A stretch of 64,000 bases of DNA from Rhodoplanes sp963840055 (GCA_963840055.1 CAWIXM010000030.1:40200-104199); one strand, 5' to 3'. Positions 52,403-63,252 are shown, counted from the first letter of the stretch. The notes: generated from the letters alone by a model not told the origin. Program-made: numbers and translations.

Positions 52403-53126
52403 GGTCGCATCCACTCGGCAGATCGCAGGCCTGAGGTTTGCTTCCCCGGCAAACATAATACGAGCCGAACAGACGCTCCTGCATCGCGAAATCGATGGTC
52501 GCGGACGCGAGGTGCTCCCATGGCTTTACATACGGGTTGCCGAGCACCGTACGTTTCATCAACCAAACGCTGAAGGGCAGAATGATCTTGCCGGCGACGC
52601 CAGGCGGCAGCTTCGCGTCCATGACGACGATCCGGCCGCCCGGCCGGACCTGCTCGAGCGTACGCGCCAGCACCGAACGGTGGTGCGGCATAGTGTTGTA
52701 GGAGAGGCTGAACAGCGCGCCGTCGAGGGGCCGAGGCGCGATATAGTCGATGGCGTCGCACTGCGTCAGGCTCACATTGGTCCATCCATTGCGCGCGCAC
52801 AGCGCATGCGCATGGGTCAGCATGCCGGCCGATATGTCGACGCCGTAAACCCGGCCGCCCGGTCCGACGGCCTCGCGCAGAAGTCGGAGGTTGGGCCCCG
52901 TCCCGCATCCGATCTCCAGCACCCGGTCGGCCGGCCGCAGGCCGATCCATTCGACCGCCCTTTTGCGCAGCCCGAAGGGCAGGAACAGCAGCCAGTCGAT
53001 CAAGTCGTGCCGATTGCCAATGCGGTCGTAGCGCCGACGAATAAAGTCGACGTCGTCGTCCACCCATTCGATGGCCACCAAAAGCCCCCGTCGCCCTAAG
53101 CAATCGCCAGCCCGCGATCGCGCCAT
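52392..53126 (-). CDS. Class I SAM-dependent methyltransferase (UbiE-like)
   Basis: 244 residues; a GTG at 53078 is an alternative start. The SAM motif VLEIGCGTGPNLRLLREAV and motif II/III VDISAGML, LFSLSYNTMPHHRSVLARTLEQVRPGGRIVVMD-type post-motif are visible. The C-terminal LPFSVWLMKRTVLGNPY is lipid/quinone-methyltransferase-like. Possible substrates are phospholipids or quinones; the plsY neighbour makes a lipid substrate attractive (inference). Confidence 0.82.
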   Translation of the reverse strand: MARSRAGDCLGRRGLLVAIEWVDDDVDFIRRRYDRIGNRHDLIDWLLFLPFGLRKRAVEWIGLRPADRVLEIGCGTGPNLRLLREAVGPGGRVYGVDISAGMLTHAHALCARNGWTNVSLTQCDAIDYIAPRPLDGALFSLSYNTMPHHRSVLARTLEQVRPGGRIVVMDAKLPPGVAGKIILPFSVWLMKRTVLGNPYVKPWEHLASATIDFAMQERLFGSYYVCRGSKPQACDLPSGCDRDA

Positions 53127-53203
53127 ATGGTGCGAAGCAGGCTTGGGGCTTTCGAGATGTCATATGGCCGCACGGCCGCGCTTGCGCGCCGTCCGGCGCG
53201 AGG

Positions 53204-53845
53204 TCATCCGGGCGCATCGTCGGTCGGCTGTCGGCTGCGGCCGATCTTGCCTTCCTGGCCGCTGATGAGTCTTCTTAGGTTGCCGATATGCTTGAGCCAG
53301 ATCAGAGCGGTGAATAGCGCAAAGAGCTTGGCCTCCTGCAAAAAAACGCCGTGCCACAGAATCACCGGCGCCGCTGTGCTCGCGGCAAGCGCGGCGACGG
53401 AGGAGTAGCGGGTGATGGCCGCGGTCGCGAACCAGATCGCGGCGAATGCGAGCGCTACTGGCCAGTCGAAAAAAATCAGGAGCCCGAGATAGATCGCGAC
53501 CCCCTTGCCGCCCTTGAACTTGAGCCAGACCGGAAAGAGATGGCCGAGGAAGGCGCCGAGCGCGGCGAGCACCGCAAGATCCTGCCCGCCGTAGCGATAG
53601 GCGATCAGCGCGGCAACCGTTCCCTTGAATGCGTCGAAGAGAAGGGTCAGCGCGGCAAGCCCCTTGCGGCCGGTGCGCAGCACATTCGTCGCGCCGATAT
53701 TGCCGGAGCCGATCGCGCGCAGGTCCGTTGTGCCGGCAAGCCGCGTCACGATCAGCCCGAACGGGATCGAGCCGAGGAGATAGCCGAACGCGAACGCGGC
53801 CGAGTAGTAGGGCAGCGCGAGCGACCAATTGATTGGGTGCAGCAT
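53204..53845 (-). CDS. plsY: Acyl-phosphate:glycerol-3-phosphate acyltransferase
   Basis: 213 residues with about five membrane helices. PlsY motifs are complete: GSIPFGLIVTRLAG, IGSGNIGATNVLRTG, GHLFPVWLKFKGGKGVA and the LIWLKHIGNLRRLISGQE end. It acylates glycerol-3-phosphate using acyl phosphate, the first step of phospholipid synthesis in the inner membrane. Confidence 0.96.
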   Translation of the reverse strand: MLHPINWSLALPYYSAAFAFGYLLGSIPFGLIVTRLAGTTDLRAIGSGNIGATNVLRTGRKGLAALTLLFDAFKGTVAALIAYRYGGQDLAVLAALGAFLGHLFPVWLKFKGGKGVAIYLGLLIFFDWPVALAFAAIWFATAAITRYSSVAALAASTAAPVILWHGVFLQEAKLFALFTALIWLKHIGNLRRLISGQEGKIGRSRQPTDDAPG

Positions 53846-53980
53846 GGCGCCGGCGTCCCCGCGTTTGCGCGGACGCTAGCGAAGGCTGTTTTCTTCGGCA
53901 AGGGACCTGCGTCGCGCACACCGTGTCACAGTCTCAGTCCCAAGGGAGCGTTCCTTCGCGGGAAACCGCACTTAGTGACG
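53846..53980. other. Short gap before the repeat hotspot
   Basis: Upstream of plsY; contains nothing recognisable beyond the probable plsY promoter. Confidence 0.3.
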
Positions 53981-54834
53981 GCTTCCCTCTCCCCTCGCGG
54001 GAGAGGGTGGCGAGGCATGAGCACAGCGAAGGCCGAGCCGGGTGAGGGGGCGTCGGACCCGGTGTGCTGCCCGCGGCTCTCCCCCTCATCCGGCTCGCCG
54101 CCAATGCGGCTCGCCACCTTCTCCCGCCAGGGGAGAAGGAAAAGTCAGTCCGTAGCCTGCATGAAGCGAAGCGAAATGCGGGATTTACCCGCACCGGAGA
54201 CGAAGACCCGGATTGCGCTGCGCTCCATTCGGGCGGTTGGGAAGGGGAGGGCAACGCGAAGCTTGTCCCAAACGTTTCCGCATTATCAGAAAACGCACTA
54301 CCTCATGGTGAGGAGCGTCGCGCAGCGACGCGTCTCGAACCATGCATCCTTCGAGACGCCGACCTGCGGTCGGCTCCTCAGGATGAGGATATTCACTCGT
54401 CATGCGCGGGCTTGACCCGCGCATCCATACGGCAAACCCGCGAATGCGGCGGTTCACCATGGATTGCCGGGTCAAGCCCGGCAATGACGAAGTATATGCG
54501 CGAGCCGGCTGACCTCATCCGGTCATTCCCGCGAAAGCGGGAATCCACCTTGTCGCGTTGCTGGGTCCTGCTTGCGCGGGGACGAACGGGCAAGTCTAAA
54601 CGGCCATATAGTTTCGTCATTCCGGGGCGCGGGCGAAAGCCCGCGAGCCCGGAATCCATAATCGCAAGCTTGTCTGTGGATTCCGGACAGCCTCGCTGCG
54701 CTCGGCTTCCGGAATGACCGTCATGCGCGGGCTTGACCCGCGCATCCATGCAGCACGGCCCGCTTCGCCCCTCCCACGCCCTCCGCCGCCGCCCGAAGAC
54801 CCGGATTGCGCTGCGCTCCATCCGGGCTACGCTT
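53981..54834. repeat. Hotspot of about ten intergenic palindromic repeats
   Basis: In order: CTCTCCCCTCGCGGGAGAGG (53986 on) and its CTTCTCCCGCCAGGGGAGAAGG partner to 54135; ACCCGGATTGCGCTGCGCTCC (54206); a CTCATGGTGAGGAGC...GGCTCCTCAGGATGAGG palindrome (54302-54388); ATGCGCGGGCTTGACCCGCGCAT (54402); TTGCCGGGTCAAGCCCGGCAA (54461); CATTCCCGCGAAAGCGGGAAT (54523); an ATTCCGGGGCGCGGGCGAAAGCCC unit (54618); ATTCCGGACAGCCTCGC (54681); a second GCGGGCTTGACCCGCGC (54724); and a second ACCCGGATTGCGC unit (54800). No gene is seen. The unit names here are fragments; each is an imperfect hairpin. Confidence 0.85.
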
Positions 54835-54995
54835 GCTCACCATGAGAGAAACCGCGCACGCGGCAACCCCGGTTGCGGCGGTGAAATCGCCTCTGCTATA
54901 GCGACCCTTGGTATTGGCGCGCGCCCCGGCCCTGCGCGGCCGCGCTCCCGGTCACCCGGTCAAACGTTTGACCAACGCACATCCGAGGAATTCGC

Positions 54996-55283
54996 ATGTC
55001 GGTCGATCACGCGACGGTCCGGCGCATCGCTCACCTCGCCCGCATTGCGGTCGCCGACGACGAGGTCGAGCATTTGCGCGGCGAGCTCAACGCGATCCTC
55101 GCCTTTGTCGAGCAATTGTCGGAAGTCGATGTCGAGGGCGTGGGGCCGATGACCTCGGTCACTCCGATGACCATGAAGAAGCGCGCGGATGTCGTCAATG
55201 ACGGAGAGATCGCCGACCTTGTGGTGAAGAACGCGCCGGCGAGCGAGGATCATTTCTTCCTCGTGCCCAAGGTGGTCGAGTGA
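54996..55283 (+). CDS. gatC: Asp/Glu-tRNA(Asn/Gln) amidotransferase subunit C
   Basis: 95 residues, typical GatC: TVRRIAHLARIAVADDEVEHL, LNAILAFVEQLSEVDVEGV and VKNAPASEDHFFLVPKVVE. It stabilises the GatA-GatB complex. GAGGAA lies seven bases before ATG 54996. Confidence 0.96.
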   Translation: MSVDHATVRRIAHLARIAVADDEVEHLRGELNAILAFVEQLSEVDVEGVGPMTSVTPMTMKKRADVVNDGEIADLVVKNAPASEDHFFLVPKVVE

Positions 55284-55323
55284 TGCGCCTGGCCTCTGAC
55301 AACCGGCAAAAGGCGCGCCCGAC

Positions 55324-56802
55324 ATGACCAAACTCACCTCGCTGACGCTTGCCGAGGCGCGCGATCTTCTTCGCAAGCGCGATTTCAGCGCGCTCGAGCT
55401 GACCGAGGCGCATCTTGCCGCCATCAAGCAGGCGGCCATGCTCAACGCCTTCGTGCTGGAGACGCCCGAGATCGCACGCGACATGGCGGCGCGCGCCGAC
55501 GAGCGGATCGCAAAAGGCGAAGGCGGGCCGCTCGAAGGCATTCCGCTCGGCGTCAAGGACATGTTCGCCACGCGCGATGTCCGCACCACCGCTTGCTCGA
55601 AAATCCTGTCGAACTTCGTTCCGGTCTACGAGTCGACCGTCACCGCCAATCTATGGCGCGACGGCGCGGTGATGCTCGGCAAGCTCAACAACGACGAGTT
55701 CGCCATGGGCTCGTCGAACGAGACCTCGGCGTTCGGACCGGTGGTCTCGCCGTGGCGGCGCAAAGGCTTGGACGCGCGGCTCGTGCCCGGCGGCTCCTCG
55801 GGCGGTTCGGCGGCTGCGGTCGCGGCCGAACTCTGCCTCGGCGCGACCGGCACCGACACCGGCGGATCGATCCGCCAGCCCGCGGCCTTCACGGGAATCG
55901 TCGGCATCAAGCCGACCTATGGCCGCTGCTCGCGGTGGGGGATCGTCGCCTTCGCCTCCTCGCTCGATCAGGCTGGGCCGTTCGCGCGTACGGTGAAGGA
56001 CTGCGCCATTCTGCTCCGCTCGATGGCGGGGCACGATCCAAAAGATACGACCTCGGTCGATTTGCCGGTGCCCGACTACGAGGCCGCCGTCGGCCGCTCG
56101 ATCAAAGGCATGAAGATTGGCATCCCGAAGGAATATCGCGTCAAGGGGATGCCGGACGAGGTTGAGGCTTTCTGGCGGCGCGGCGCCGAATGGCTCAAGG
56201 CGGCCGGCGCCGAGGTTGTCGAGGTTTCACTGCCGCACACGAAATACGCGCTACCCGCCTATTACATCGTCGCGCCGGCAGAAGCCTCGTCCAATCTTGC
56301 CCGCTATGACGGGGTGCGCTACGGCTTGCGCGTGGCTGGACGCGACATCACCGACATGTACGAAAAAACGCGCGCCGCCGGGTTCGGCCGCGAGGTGCGC
56401 CGGCGCATCATGATCGGCACCTATGTGCTCTCGGCCGGCTATTACGACGCTTATTATCTGCGCGCCCAGAAGGTGCGCACGCTGATCAAGAGGGATTTCG
56501 AGGACTGTTTCACCCGGGGCATTCACGCCATTCTCACGCCGGCGACGCCCTCGGCCGCCTTCGCCATCGGCGAGAAATCATCCGGCGATCCGGTCGAAAT
56601 GTATCTCAACGACGTCTTCACCGTCACGGTGAACATGGCCGGGCTTCCCGGCATTTCGGTTCCCGGCGGCCTCGACGCGCAAGGTCTGCCGCTCGGCCTG
56701 CAGCTCATCGGCCGCCCCTTCGACGAGGAGACGCTGTTCTCGCTGGCCGCCGCGATCGAGACGCAGGCCGGCCGCCTCATCCCGGAGCAATGGTGGGCGT
56801 GA
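55324..56802 (+). CDS. gatA: Asp/Glu-tRNA(Asn/Gln) amidotransferase subunit A
   Basis: 492 residues of the amidase-signature family. The catalytic Lys is in PLGVKDMFATRD and the Ser-cisSer pair in PGGSSGGSAAAVAA plus TDTGGSIRQPAAFTG. It hydrolyses glutamine to feed ammonia to GatB. It follows gatC after 40 bp; gatB lies 2.3 kb further on, separated by three unrelated genes. Confidence 0.97.
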   Translation: MTKLTSLTLAEARDLLRKRDFSALELTEAHLAAIKQAAMLNAFVLETPEIARDMAARADERIAKGEGGPLEGIPLGVKDMFATRDVRTTACSKILSNFVPVYESTVTANLWRDGAVMLGKLNNDEFAMGSSNETSAFGPVVSPWRRKGLDARLVPGGSSGGSAAAVAAELCLGATGTDTGGSIRQPAAFTGIVGIKPTYGRCSRWGIVAFASSLDQAGPFARTVKDCAILLRSMAGHDPKDTTSVDLPVPDYEAAVGRSIKGMKIGIPKEYRVKGMPDEVEAFWRRGAEWLKAAGAEVVEVSLPHTKYALPAYYIVAPAEASSNLARYDGVRYGLRVAGRDITDMYEKTRAAGFGREVRRRIMIGTYVLSAGYYDAYYLRAQKVRTLIKRDFEDCFTRGIHAILTPATPSAAFAIGEKSSGDPVEMYLNDVFTVTVNMAGLPGISVPGGLDAQGLPLGLQLIGRPFDEETLFSLAAAIETQAGRLIPEQWWA

Positions 56803-57592
56803 ATGAATGCAGAAGCTGACTGGTCGCGCCGGCGGGCGGTCGAAATCCACGATGAGACGGCGGGCACGTTCGCCGCCGAATACAGCAGCGACGACGCGTT
56901 CGATTCGCCCTTCCGCTACGGCCGCCATCTGATCGATCGGGCCTGGGCGCAATGCGTGGCCGAACTCCCCAAGCAGGCGAAGTGTCTCGATATCGGATGT
57001 GGGGTGGGCGTCTACATGGCGCGGTTGTTGGCCTTGGGCTTCGATGTGACCGGCATCGAGCCGAGCGCGGAGATGCGCCGCCTCGCCGCCGAACACGTGC
57101 CCAGCGGCGCTGGTGTCCGACGGCTCGGTGCTGGAGCTTGCGGCTGGCGAAGCCGCCTACGACTTCGTCTACGCCATCGAGGTGTTCCGCTATTTGGGCG
57201 CCGCTGACAACGCCGCCGGTCACCGGGAAATTGTGCGCGTGCTCAAACCCGGCGGCATCTATTTCGGAACCTACGTGAACAAATGGGCGCTGGATGGCTT
57301 CCGCCAGTTCGCCTGGTTGAACGCAACGGCCGCGCGCCTGCGCGGCGTCCCGCAGCGCTACCATGTCGAATTCGAAACGCCCGCATCGATCGAAGCGAAA
57401 CTGCGTGAGGCCGGGTTCTCGCAAGTGACCGTGCATGGGGCGATGTTCGCGCCGCTGCGCACGCTGGATAAGGTCTCGCGCAAGTTTGCGCGGGCGGTTG
57501 CGAGGCGGACCATGCCGCGCGAAGACAGGCTGTCCGACAGCGCGTGGGGCAGGGCGTTCGCAGGGCACCTGATCGCGATCGCGCGGCGCTAG
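56803..57592 (+). pseudogene. Class I SAM-dependent methyltransferase, frameshifted
   Basis: It starts right after the gatA stop. The first frame has CLDIGCGVGVYMARLLALGFDVTGIEPS (SAM motif I region), and after about 104 codons the conserved reading (LVSDGSVLELA, YDFVYAIEVFRYL, LKPGGIYFGTYVN) is in another frame, consistent with one extra base near 57108. The C-terminal half looks intact. The substrate is unknown. It converges with the NodB deacetylase gene, with a few bases between them. Confidence 0.8.
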
Positions 57593-57600
57593 ATTTTGTT

Positions 57601-58542
57601 TCACGCCGCCGGCGCGGTCGCTGACGGCGCTGCCTCGGACTGGGGTTGGCGCGCCGAGCCGCCCTGCGATTCCGCGGGTGAGCTTGTCGCGTACGACCCC
57701 ATCGTGGCGATCTCGATCCGGCCGCGGCTCGCCTGCTCGGCAGCGAGTTCAAGAAACCAGGCCAGGGTGTCGATCTGCTCCTGACGCCGGTAATAGAAAT
57801 TCGAAGGGTGGAACCAGAGGTGAAACACCTCGCCCGTTTCCATCGCCCGGCTCAGCCCCATCGACAGCTTTGCGCGCGTGACCGCGGGGAGCACGAAGCG
57901 GCGTGCGCCATTGCGGCCGATCAGCAGCATGGAGCCAGGCACGTCGATCAGGCCCGCCCGCGCTTGCGGGGTGACCGAGGGCGGCGGGATTGGCAGCGCC
58001 TTGTCGGCGAGGTTGGCGGCCTTGGCGGCCCATCGGCCGGCGCGATGCACAGCGCTGGTCCAGCCGACGTCGCGGCCGCGGTAGACGCGCAGCCCTGTGC
58101 GCGCCACCGCATCGAAACTGCCGACCCGGTTGCGGGGGAAGACCAGCGACTGAAACGGCAGGGCCTGGCTTTGGTGAATATGCTTGGCGAACAGCAGGTC
58201 GTCTTCGGCCGCTTTCGTGTCAGCGGCGGAAAGATCGATATGGCGGCCGCCATGGCTGCCGATCTCGTGGCTGGCCCTCGCCCGCACGATCTGCTCGACA
58301 ATGTCGGGCGCATACCAGCAGCTGACGGACCCGGGGTGCTCTTTGGCGCTCGGCTCGTCGAGCAGCGCGGCAACCATCGCCCATGTCGCTGGTACGCTGT
58401 TGCGGTCGAACAACTCGAGCAGCGCCGCGCAGATTGGCCGCTCGGCGGTCTCCGCCATGCGCACGTCTTCGGAAGTAATCTGATCCCAGACGCCCCAGGC
58501 CAGTTCGAGGTCGATGGAGATGGTGAGTTTGCCCTTCATCAC
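57601..58542 (-). CDS. Polysaccharide deacetylase (NodB-homology) family protein
   Basis: 313 residues. The NodB-type motifs are TISIDLELAWG (metal Asp region), EIGSHGGRHIDLS (His-x3-His ligands) and LWFHPSNF near the C-terminus. Such enzymes deacetylate cell-surface glycans or related amidohydrolase substrates. No signal peptide is seen, so it would act in the cytosol. The C-terminal 25 residues are low-complexity. It lies opposite to, and between, gatA and gatB. Confidence 0.85.
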   Translation of the reverse strand: MMKGKLTISIDLELAWGVWDQITSEDVRMAETAERPICAALLELFDRNSVPATWAMVAALLDEPSAKEHPGSVSCWYAPDIVEQIVRARASHEIGSHGGRHIDLSAADTKAAEDDLLFAKHIHQSQALPFQSLVFPRNRVGSFDAVARTGLRVYRGRDVGWTSAVHRAGRWAAKAANLADKALPIPPPSVTPQARAGLIDVPGSMLLIGRNGARRFVLPAVTRAKLSMGLSRAMETGEVFHLWFHPSNFYYRRQEQIDTLAWFLELAAEQASRGRIEIATMGSYATSSPAESQGGSARQPQSEAAPSATAPAA

Positions 58543-58664
58543 GCCTCATGACCGCTACGAACATAACCGCCGGGTCGAGATCGCCCAAGACGAGCTTGCG
58601 GCATACGGCAGAATGCGCTTTTTCGGTTTCTGCTGCAATTCGGCGCCCCCGCAAAGGTGAAAGC

Positions 58665-58961
58665 ATGACCCCCGACGCTTTCCGTGACAGTTTGCATGAA
58701 CGGCTTCCGCCAAAAAACATTCCGCCGCCGCTGCGCGCGCTGTGGTGGGCGGCGAAGGGCGATTGGAATAAGGCGCATGAGATCGCGCAGAGCGACGAAG
58801 GCGCCGACGCGGCTTGGGTGCATGCCTATCTACATCGCGCCGAAGGCGATCTCGCCAATGCGCGCTACTGGTATGCCCACGCGGGTTCTCAGCCTCCGAC
58901 GACCAGTACCGAAGCGGAATGGGATGCGATCGTGGAGACGCTGCTCGCCGACGCCGAGTGA
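58665..58961 (+). CDS. Conserved small protein of unknown function (TPR-like)
   Basis: 98 residues; ATG 58665 has AGGTGA six bases upstream. The sequence LRALWWAAKGDWNKAHEIAQSDEG and WVHAYLHRAEGDLANARYWYAHAG has the helix-turn-helix spacing of tetratricopeptide/Sel1-like repeats. Similar proteins occur in Rhizobiales next to gat genes, as far as I recall. Function unknown. Confidence 0.75.
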   Translation: MTPDAFRDSLHERLPPKNIPPPLRALWWAAKGDWNKAHEIAQSDEGADAAWVHAYLHRAEGDLANARYWYAHAGSQPPTTSTEAEWDAIVETLLADAE

Positions 58962-59087
58962 ACTCGCCATCGGCCAACGCAGGGCGCATCGGTACGCCTG
59001 CACGAGCTCGTGCGCCATAGCATCGGCAGGCTTGACCGTTTCGCACGCGCCCCATAGCTCTCGACTAGACCAAGAACGGGCAAAGCC

Positions 59088-60581
<1,494 letters not shown>

Positions 60582-61104
60582 GAGCGTCCGCGCGGAGGCG
60601 CGGAGATCGTTCGCGTCCATGCAAAGCGCTCCCCGGCGGATGCCTCAGCCGAATCGCTGACGAGCGATTCGCGCACTTTTTTCTTCGTCAGCGCGCGCGA
60701 AAGCCCGCCTAGGGGAAGAATCCGCAGAAATTTTTTCGAATAAGATAAACGCGGCCGAACCCGCTCGCCGCGCGCGTCGGGCAACGAAAAAAGATTGAAC
60801 GCGCTTGCGCCGCCGCGTCGTAGCGCGCCGCGAAGAGTGTATGAAAGTGCCCATTTCATCGACATTTCTTGACGCGCTGGCGTTGGGCGCAGCTGACGCT
60901 GATAACCGATGCGGACAGTCGCGATGGCGATGGAGCGGCTTCCGGCGCGCCCTGCGCGAGCGTGCGCGCCCAACCGCGCGCCGCCGGCAGAGTCACGTTG
61001 GACTCGCTGATTTTTTTATTGTGCTGTAGTAATCGAGTTGCGGTGCCCTGCGATTCGCGCGGGCACAAATTCAAGTCGCCATCTATCACGGTCAGGAGGA
61101 CAGC
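60582..61104. other. Intergenic region after gatB
   Basis: 523 bp with several GC-rich hairpin-like stretches and T-runs near 60679 and 61013, but no convincing gene or RNA. It should contain the promoter of the 33-residue gene that follows. Confidence 0.4.
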
Positions 61105-61206
61105 ATGGCGAAAAGAGCAACGAAGGCGAAGTCAAAGCCTGCGGCCAAGAAGACGACTGCGAAGAAGTCGACTGCCAAGCGCAAAACGACCACTCGCAAG
61201 AAATAA
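61105..61206 (+). CDS. 33-residue histone-H1-like Lys/Ala-rich protein
   Basis: ATG 61105 is preceded by AGGAGG at six bases, an ideal ribosome-binding site, and the frame stops at TAA 61204-61206. The protein is MAKRATKAKSKPAAKKTTAK followed by KSTAKRKTTTRKK: 15 of 33 residues are Lys or Arg, the rest mostly Ala and Thr. It resembles the AAKK/TAKK tails of bacterial H1-like and HupB proteins and would bind nucleic acid nonspecifically. It is too short for most gene finders. Confidence 0.75.
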   Translation: MAKRATKAKSKPAAKKTTAKKSTAKRKTTTRKK

Positions 61207-61494
61207 CGCAACGGCGCTTCGGAGCATCTGCCTCCGAAGCCTCCGTGAACTTCGTCGATCGACGGGCGGCATCAGAGGATCGCAGACAGCGCCGCCGATG
61301 ACGCCGAAAGAATTCGACGGAAGAAGGCGTCGGCGAGACCGAGGCAAGCATTCCTGGCGCCGGGCAGACCGCCGGGCGCAATTGCGGCAATGCAGTGTTT
61401 GGCGCAGTCCCGCATCGTTACCGGCCTTTGCCGAGATGCGGGTCTGCCGCTCGGGCTTCTCGCCGACGCCCTCCCTTCATGAGCGGCGTGAGGG
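61207..61494. other. Short region between the H1-like and PsiF-like genes
   Basis: 288 bp between convergent genes with no recognisable gene or repeat. Confidence 0.35.
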
Positions 61495-61720
61495 TCAGCC
61501 TTTCAGGCAGGCGGTGATGAATTTGCGGTAGGCCTCACGTCCTTTCACGTTCTGGCCGCCTTCTCCTCCATTTAGCCCCGCAGTCCTTCATCTTCTGCTG
61601 CCGGGTGGAAAGCTTTTTCTCCTGGTTCTCGGCTTTGTCGCCGGTCTGCGCTATGCCGGGCGCGGCCGAACTTGCCGCAACAAAGGCGATTGCGAGAGCG
61701 GCTACGAAATATTTGGTCAT
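61495..61720 (-). pseudogene. PsiF-repeat family secreted protein, two single-base breaks
   Basis: ATG 61720 has a strong AGGGGAGA box. A signal peptide (YFVAALAIAFVAASSAAPGIAQ) and the first PsiF half (STRQQKMKDCGAKW) are in frame 1. The expected EEKAA and NVKGREAYRKFITACLKG parts follow in other frames to the stop at 61495. Adding one A at each of two AG sites (near 61568 and 61554) restores a full PsiF-like protein, so two single-base deletions explain it. The paired Cys and basic repeat are family features; the function is unknown (phosphate-starvation-linked in E. coli). Confidence 0.75.
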
Positions 61721-61844
61721 GATCTCCCCTCCGCTGTGATATGGGCGAGGCAGGAGAGTCCCTAGCTTTGCATCTGGTCCACGTCCGCCGCCGCTATTGC
61801 TCGCGGCGGTGTGGCAAGGAAAACCATTGGCGGAGAGCAAGACC

Positions 61845-62672
61845 ATGGCAATCAAGCGTTCGTCGGCGCGGAGCGTTCGCTCTTCAAAGCGCGCCGCCAG
61901 TCCTGCGAAAAAGCAGGGCGCGTCCGTCAAGCGCAAATCCGCGAAGGCGACGGCTCGCGCCAAGCCATCGATGCAGCGGCCCATCGAGCTGTTCTACTGG
62001 CCGACGCCGAACGGATGGAAAATATCGATCATGCTCGAGGAGTGCCGGCTGCCCTATGTGGTGCGTCCGGTCAACATCGCCGCCGGCGAACAATTCGCGG
62101 CGGAATTCCTCGCGATCTCGCCCAACAACCGCATGCCGGCGATCGTCGACCCGCAAGGTCCGGGCGGACGCCCGATCTCGGTCTTCGAGTCGGGTGCGAT
62201 TCTCCAGTATCTCGGGCGCAAGACCGGGAAGTTCTATCCGGCCAACGAGCGCGGCCGGGTCGAGGTCGAGCAGTGGCTGATGTGGCAAATGGGCGGGCTC
62301 GGCCCGATGGCGGGGCAGGCCCATCACTTCCGCAATTATGCCGCTGAACAGATCCCCTACGCGATCGAGCGCTACACGAACGAATGCAATCGGCTCTATG
62401 GCGTCATGAATCTGCGGCTTAAGGATCGCCCCTTTCTAGCCGGCAAGTACTCGATCGCCGACATGGCCTGCATCGGCTGGATCAGCCGGTATAAACAGCA
62501 GGGCCAGGACCTCGACGAATTCCCGCATCTCAAGCGCTGGTTCGAGACGCTGATGGGCCGTCCTGCGGTCAAGCGCGGCATGGGCGTCCGGGTCGAGGCC
62601 GCCGCGCAAGTGGACATGAAGGACCCGAAGGTCCGCGCCGTCTTATTCACGCAGCGCGCGCGAACCGCTTGA
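61845..62672 (+). CDS. Glutathione S-transferase (YghU/YfcG-like) with histone-like basic N-terminal tail
   Basis: 275 residues. Residues 1-42 are a Ser/Ala/Lys/Arg-rich tail (KRSSARSVRSSKRAASPAKK, then RKSAKATARAK). The GST thioredoxin-like domain starts at PIELFYWPTPNGWKISIML, with NNRMPAIVD and FESGAILQYLG (glutathione site), then the helical domain (QWLMWQMGGLGPMAGQAHHF, FLAGKYSIADMACIGWI). This is the Nu-class GST pattern, with disulfide-bond reductase activity toward glutathione-type disulfides. The tail is absent from E. coli YghU/YfcG as I recall them. ATG 61845 was chosen because it keeps the tail. Confidence 0.88.
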   Translation: MAIKRSSARSVRSSKRAASPAKKQGASVKRKSAKATARAKPSMQRPIELFYWPTPNGWKISIMLEECRLPYVVRPVNIAAGEQFAAEFLAISPNNRMPAIVDPQGPGGRPISVFESGAILQYLGRKTGKFYPANERGRVEVEQWLMWQMGGLGPMAGQAHHFRNYAAEQIPYAIERYTNECNRLYGVMNLRLKDRPFLAGKYSIADMACIGWISRYKQQGQDLDEFPHLKRWFETLMGRPAVKRGMGVRVEAAAQVDMKDPKVRAVLFTQRARTA

Positions 62673-62985
62673 TGCTGCGGTAGGCAAGCCGCGGCTCGCA
62701 TGGGATTGATCCGCGCACAAAGTGCGGCCGTGGTTAGCAGGCGTTCAAGCGGCGTGGTTAGCGCGCCGTCGCCAAATTATGAACACGGCCACGAAAGCGG
62801 CGATTCAAACGTTTCGCCGCTGTCGTCCTTGCGAAGGGGCGCGCCGGCGTTCACGGCTGATTCATCCCACGGCTTAAATCCCGATTCAGAACTCCTCGCC
62901 GATGATCGCGCTGGCGGGCTGCGGGCGAGGACCCAGCGGCGGGTTCGACCAGACTCAGGCGACGACGTGAGGCGGGGAGGCTGAT
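62673..62985. other. Intergenic region before the Sel1-like gene
   Basis: 313 bp. An open frame at 62700-62984 has low-complexity composition and no ribosome-binding site; I regard it as chance. Nothing else seen. Confidence 0.4.
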
Positions 62986-63252
62986 ATGGGACGGTTCGAG
63001 CAAGCGGTCACCGAAGCGGGAGCGCTGGACGCGGCCGGCGGCGGCGCGGACGAATTCTTCAAACTGGGAATGATGTGCTCGACCGGCAGCAGCATGCCGG
63101 CCGATTACGTGTCCGCGCACAAATGGTTCAATCTCGCGGCGATGCGTGGATGCAAGGAAGCTATCCGCCTGCGCCGAGAAATGGCGGAGTTGATGTCCGC
63201 GGCCGAGATCTCCGCCGCTCAACGCGCTGCCCGTGATTGGCTCGGCTGCTGA
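62986..63252 (+). CDS. Short Sel1/TPR-like repeat protein
   Basis: 88 residues starting MGRFEQAVTEAGALDAAG. The segment DEFFKLGMMCSTGSSMPADYVSAHKWFNLAAMRGCKEAIRLR has the Sel1 repeat signature (AxxxLGxxY...A..WF..AA..G...A). Such single-repeat proteins are common in Bradyrhizobiaceae and have no known function. GGGAGG lies just upstream of ATG 62986. Confidence 0.8.
   Translation: MGRFEQAVTEAGALDAAGGGADEFFKLGMMCSTGSSMPADYVSAHKWFNLAAMRGCKEAIRLRREMAELMSAAEISAAQRAARDWLGC

Noticed and set aside
62700..62984. 94-codon open frame before the Sel1-like gene
   Set aside because: Low-complexity product, no ribosome-binding site and no resemblance to known proteins.
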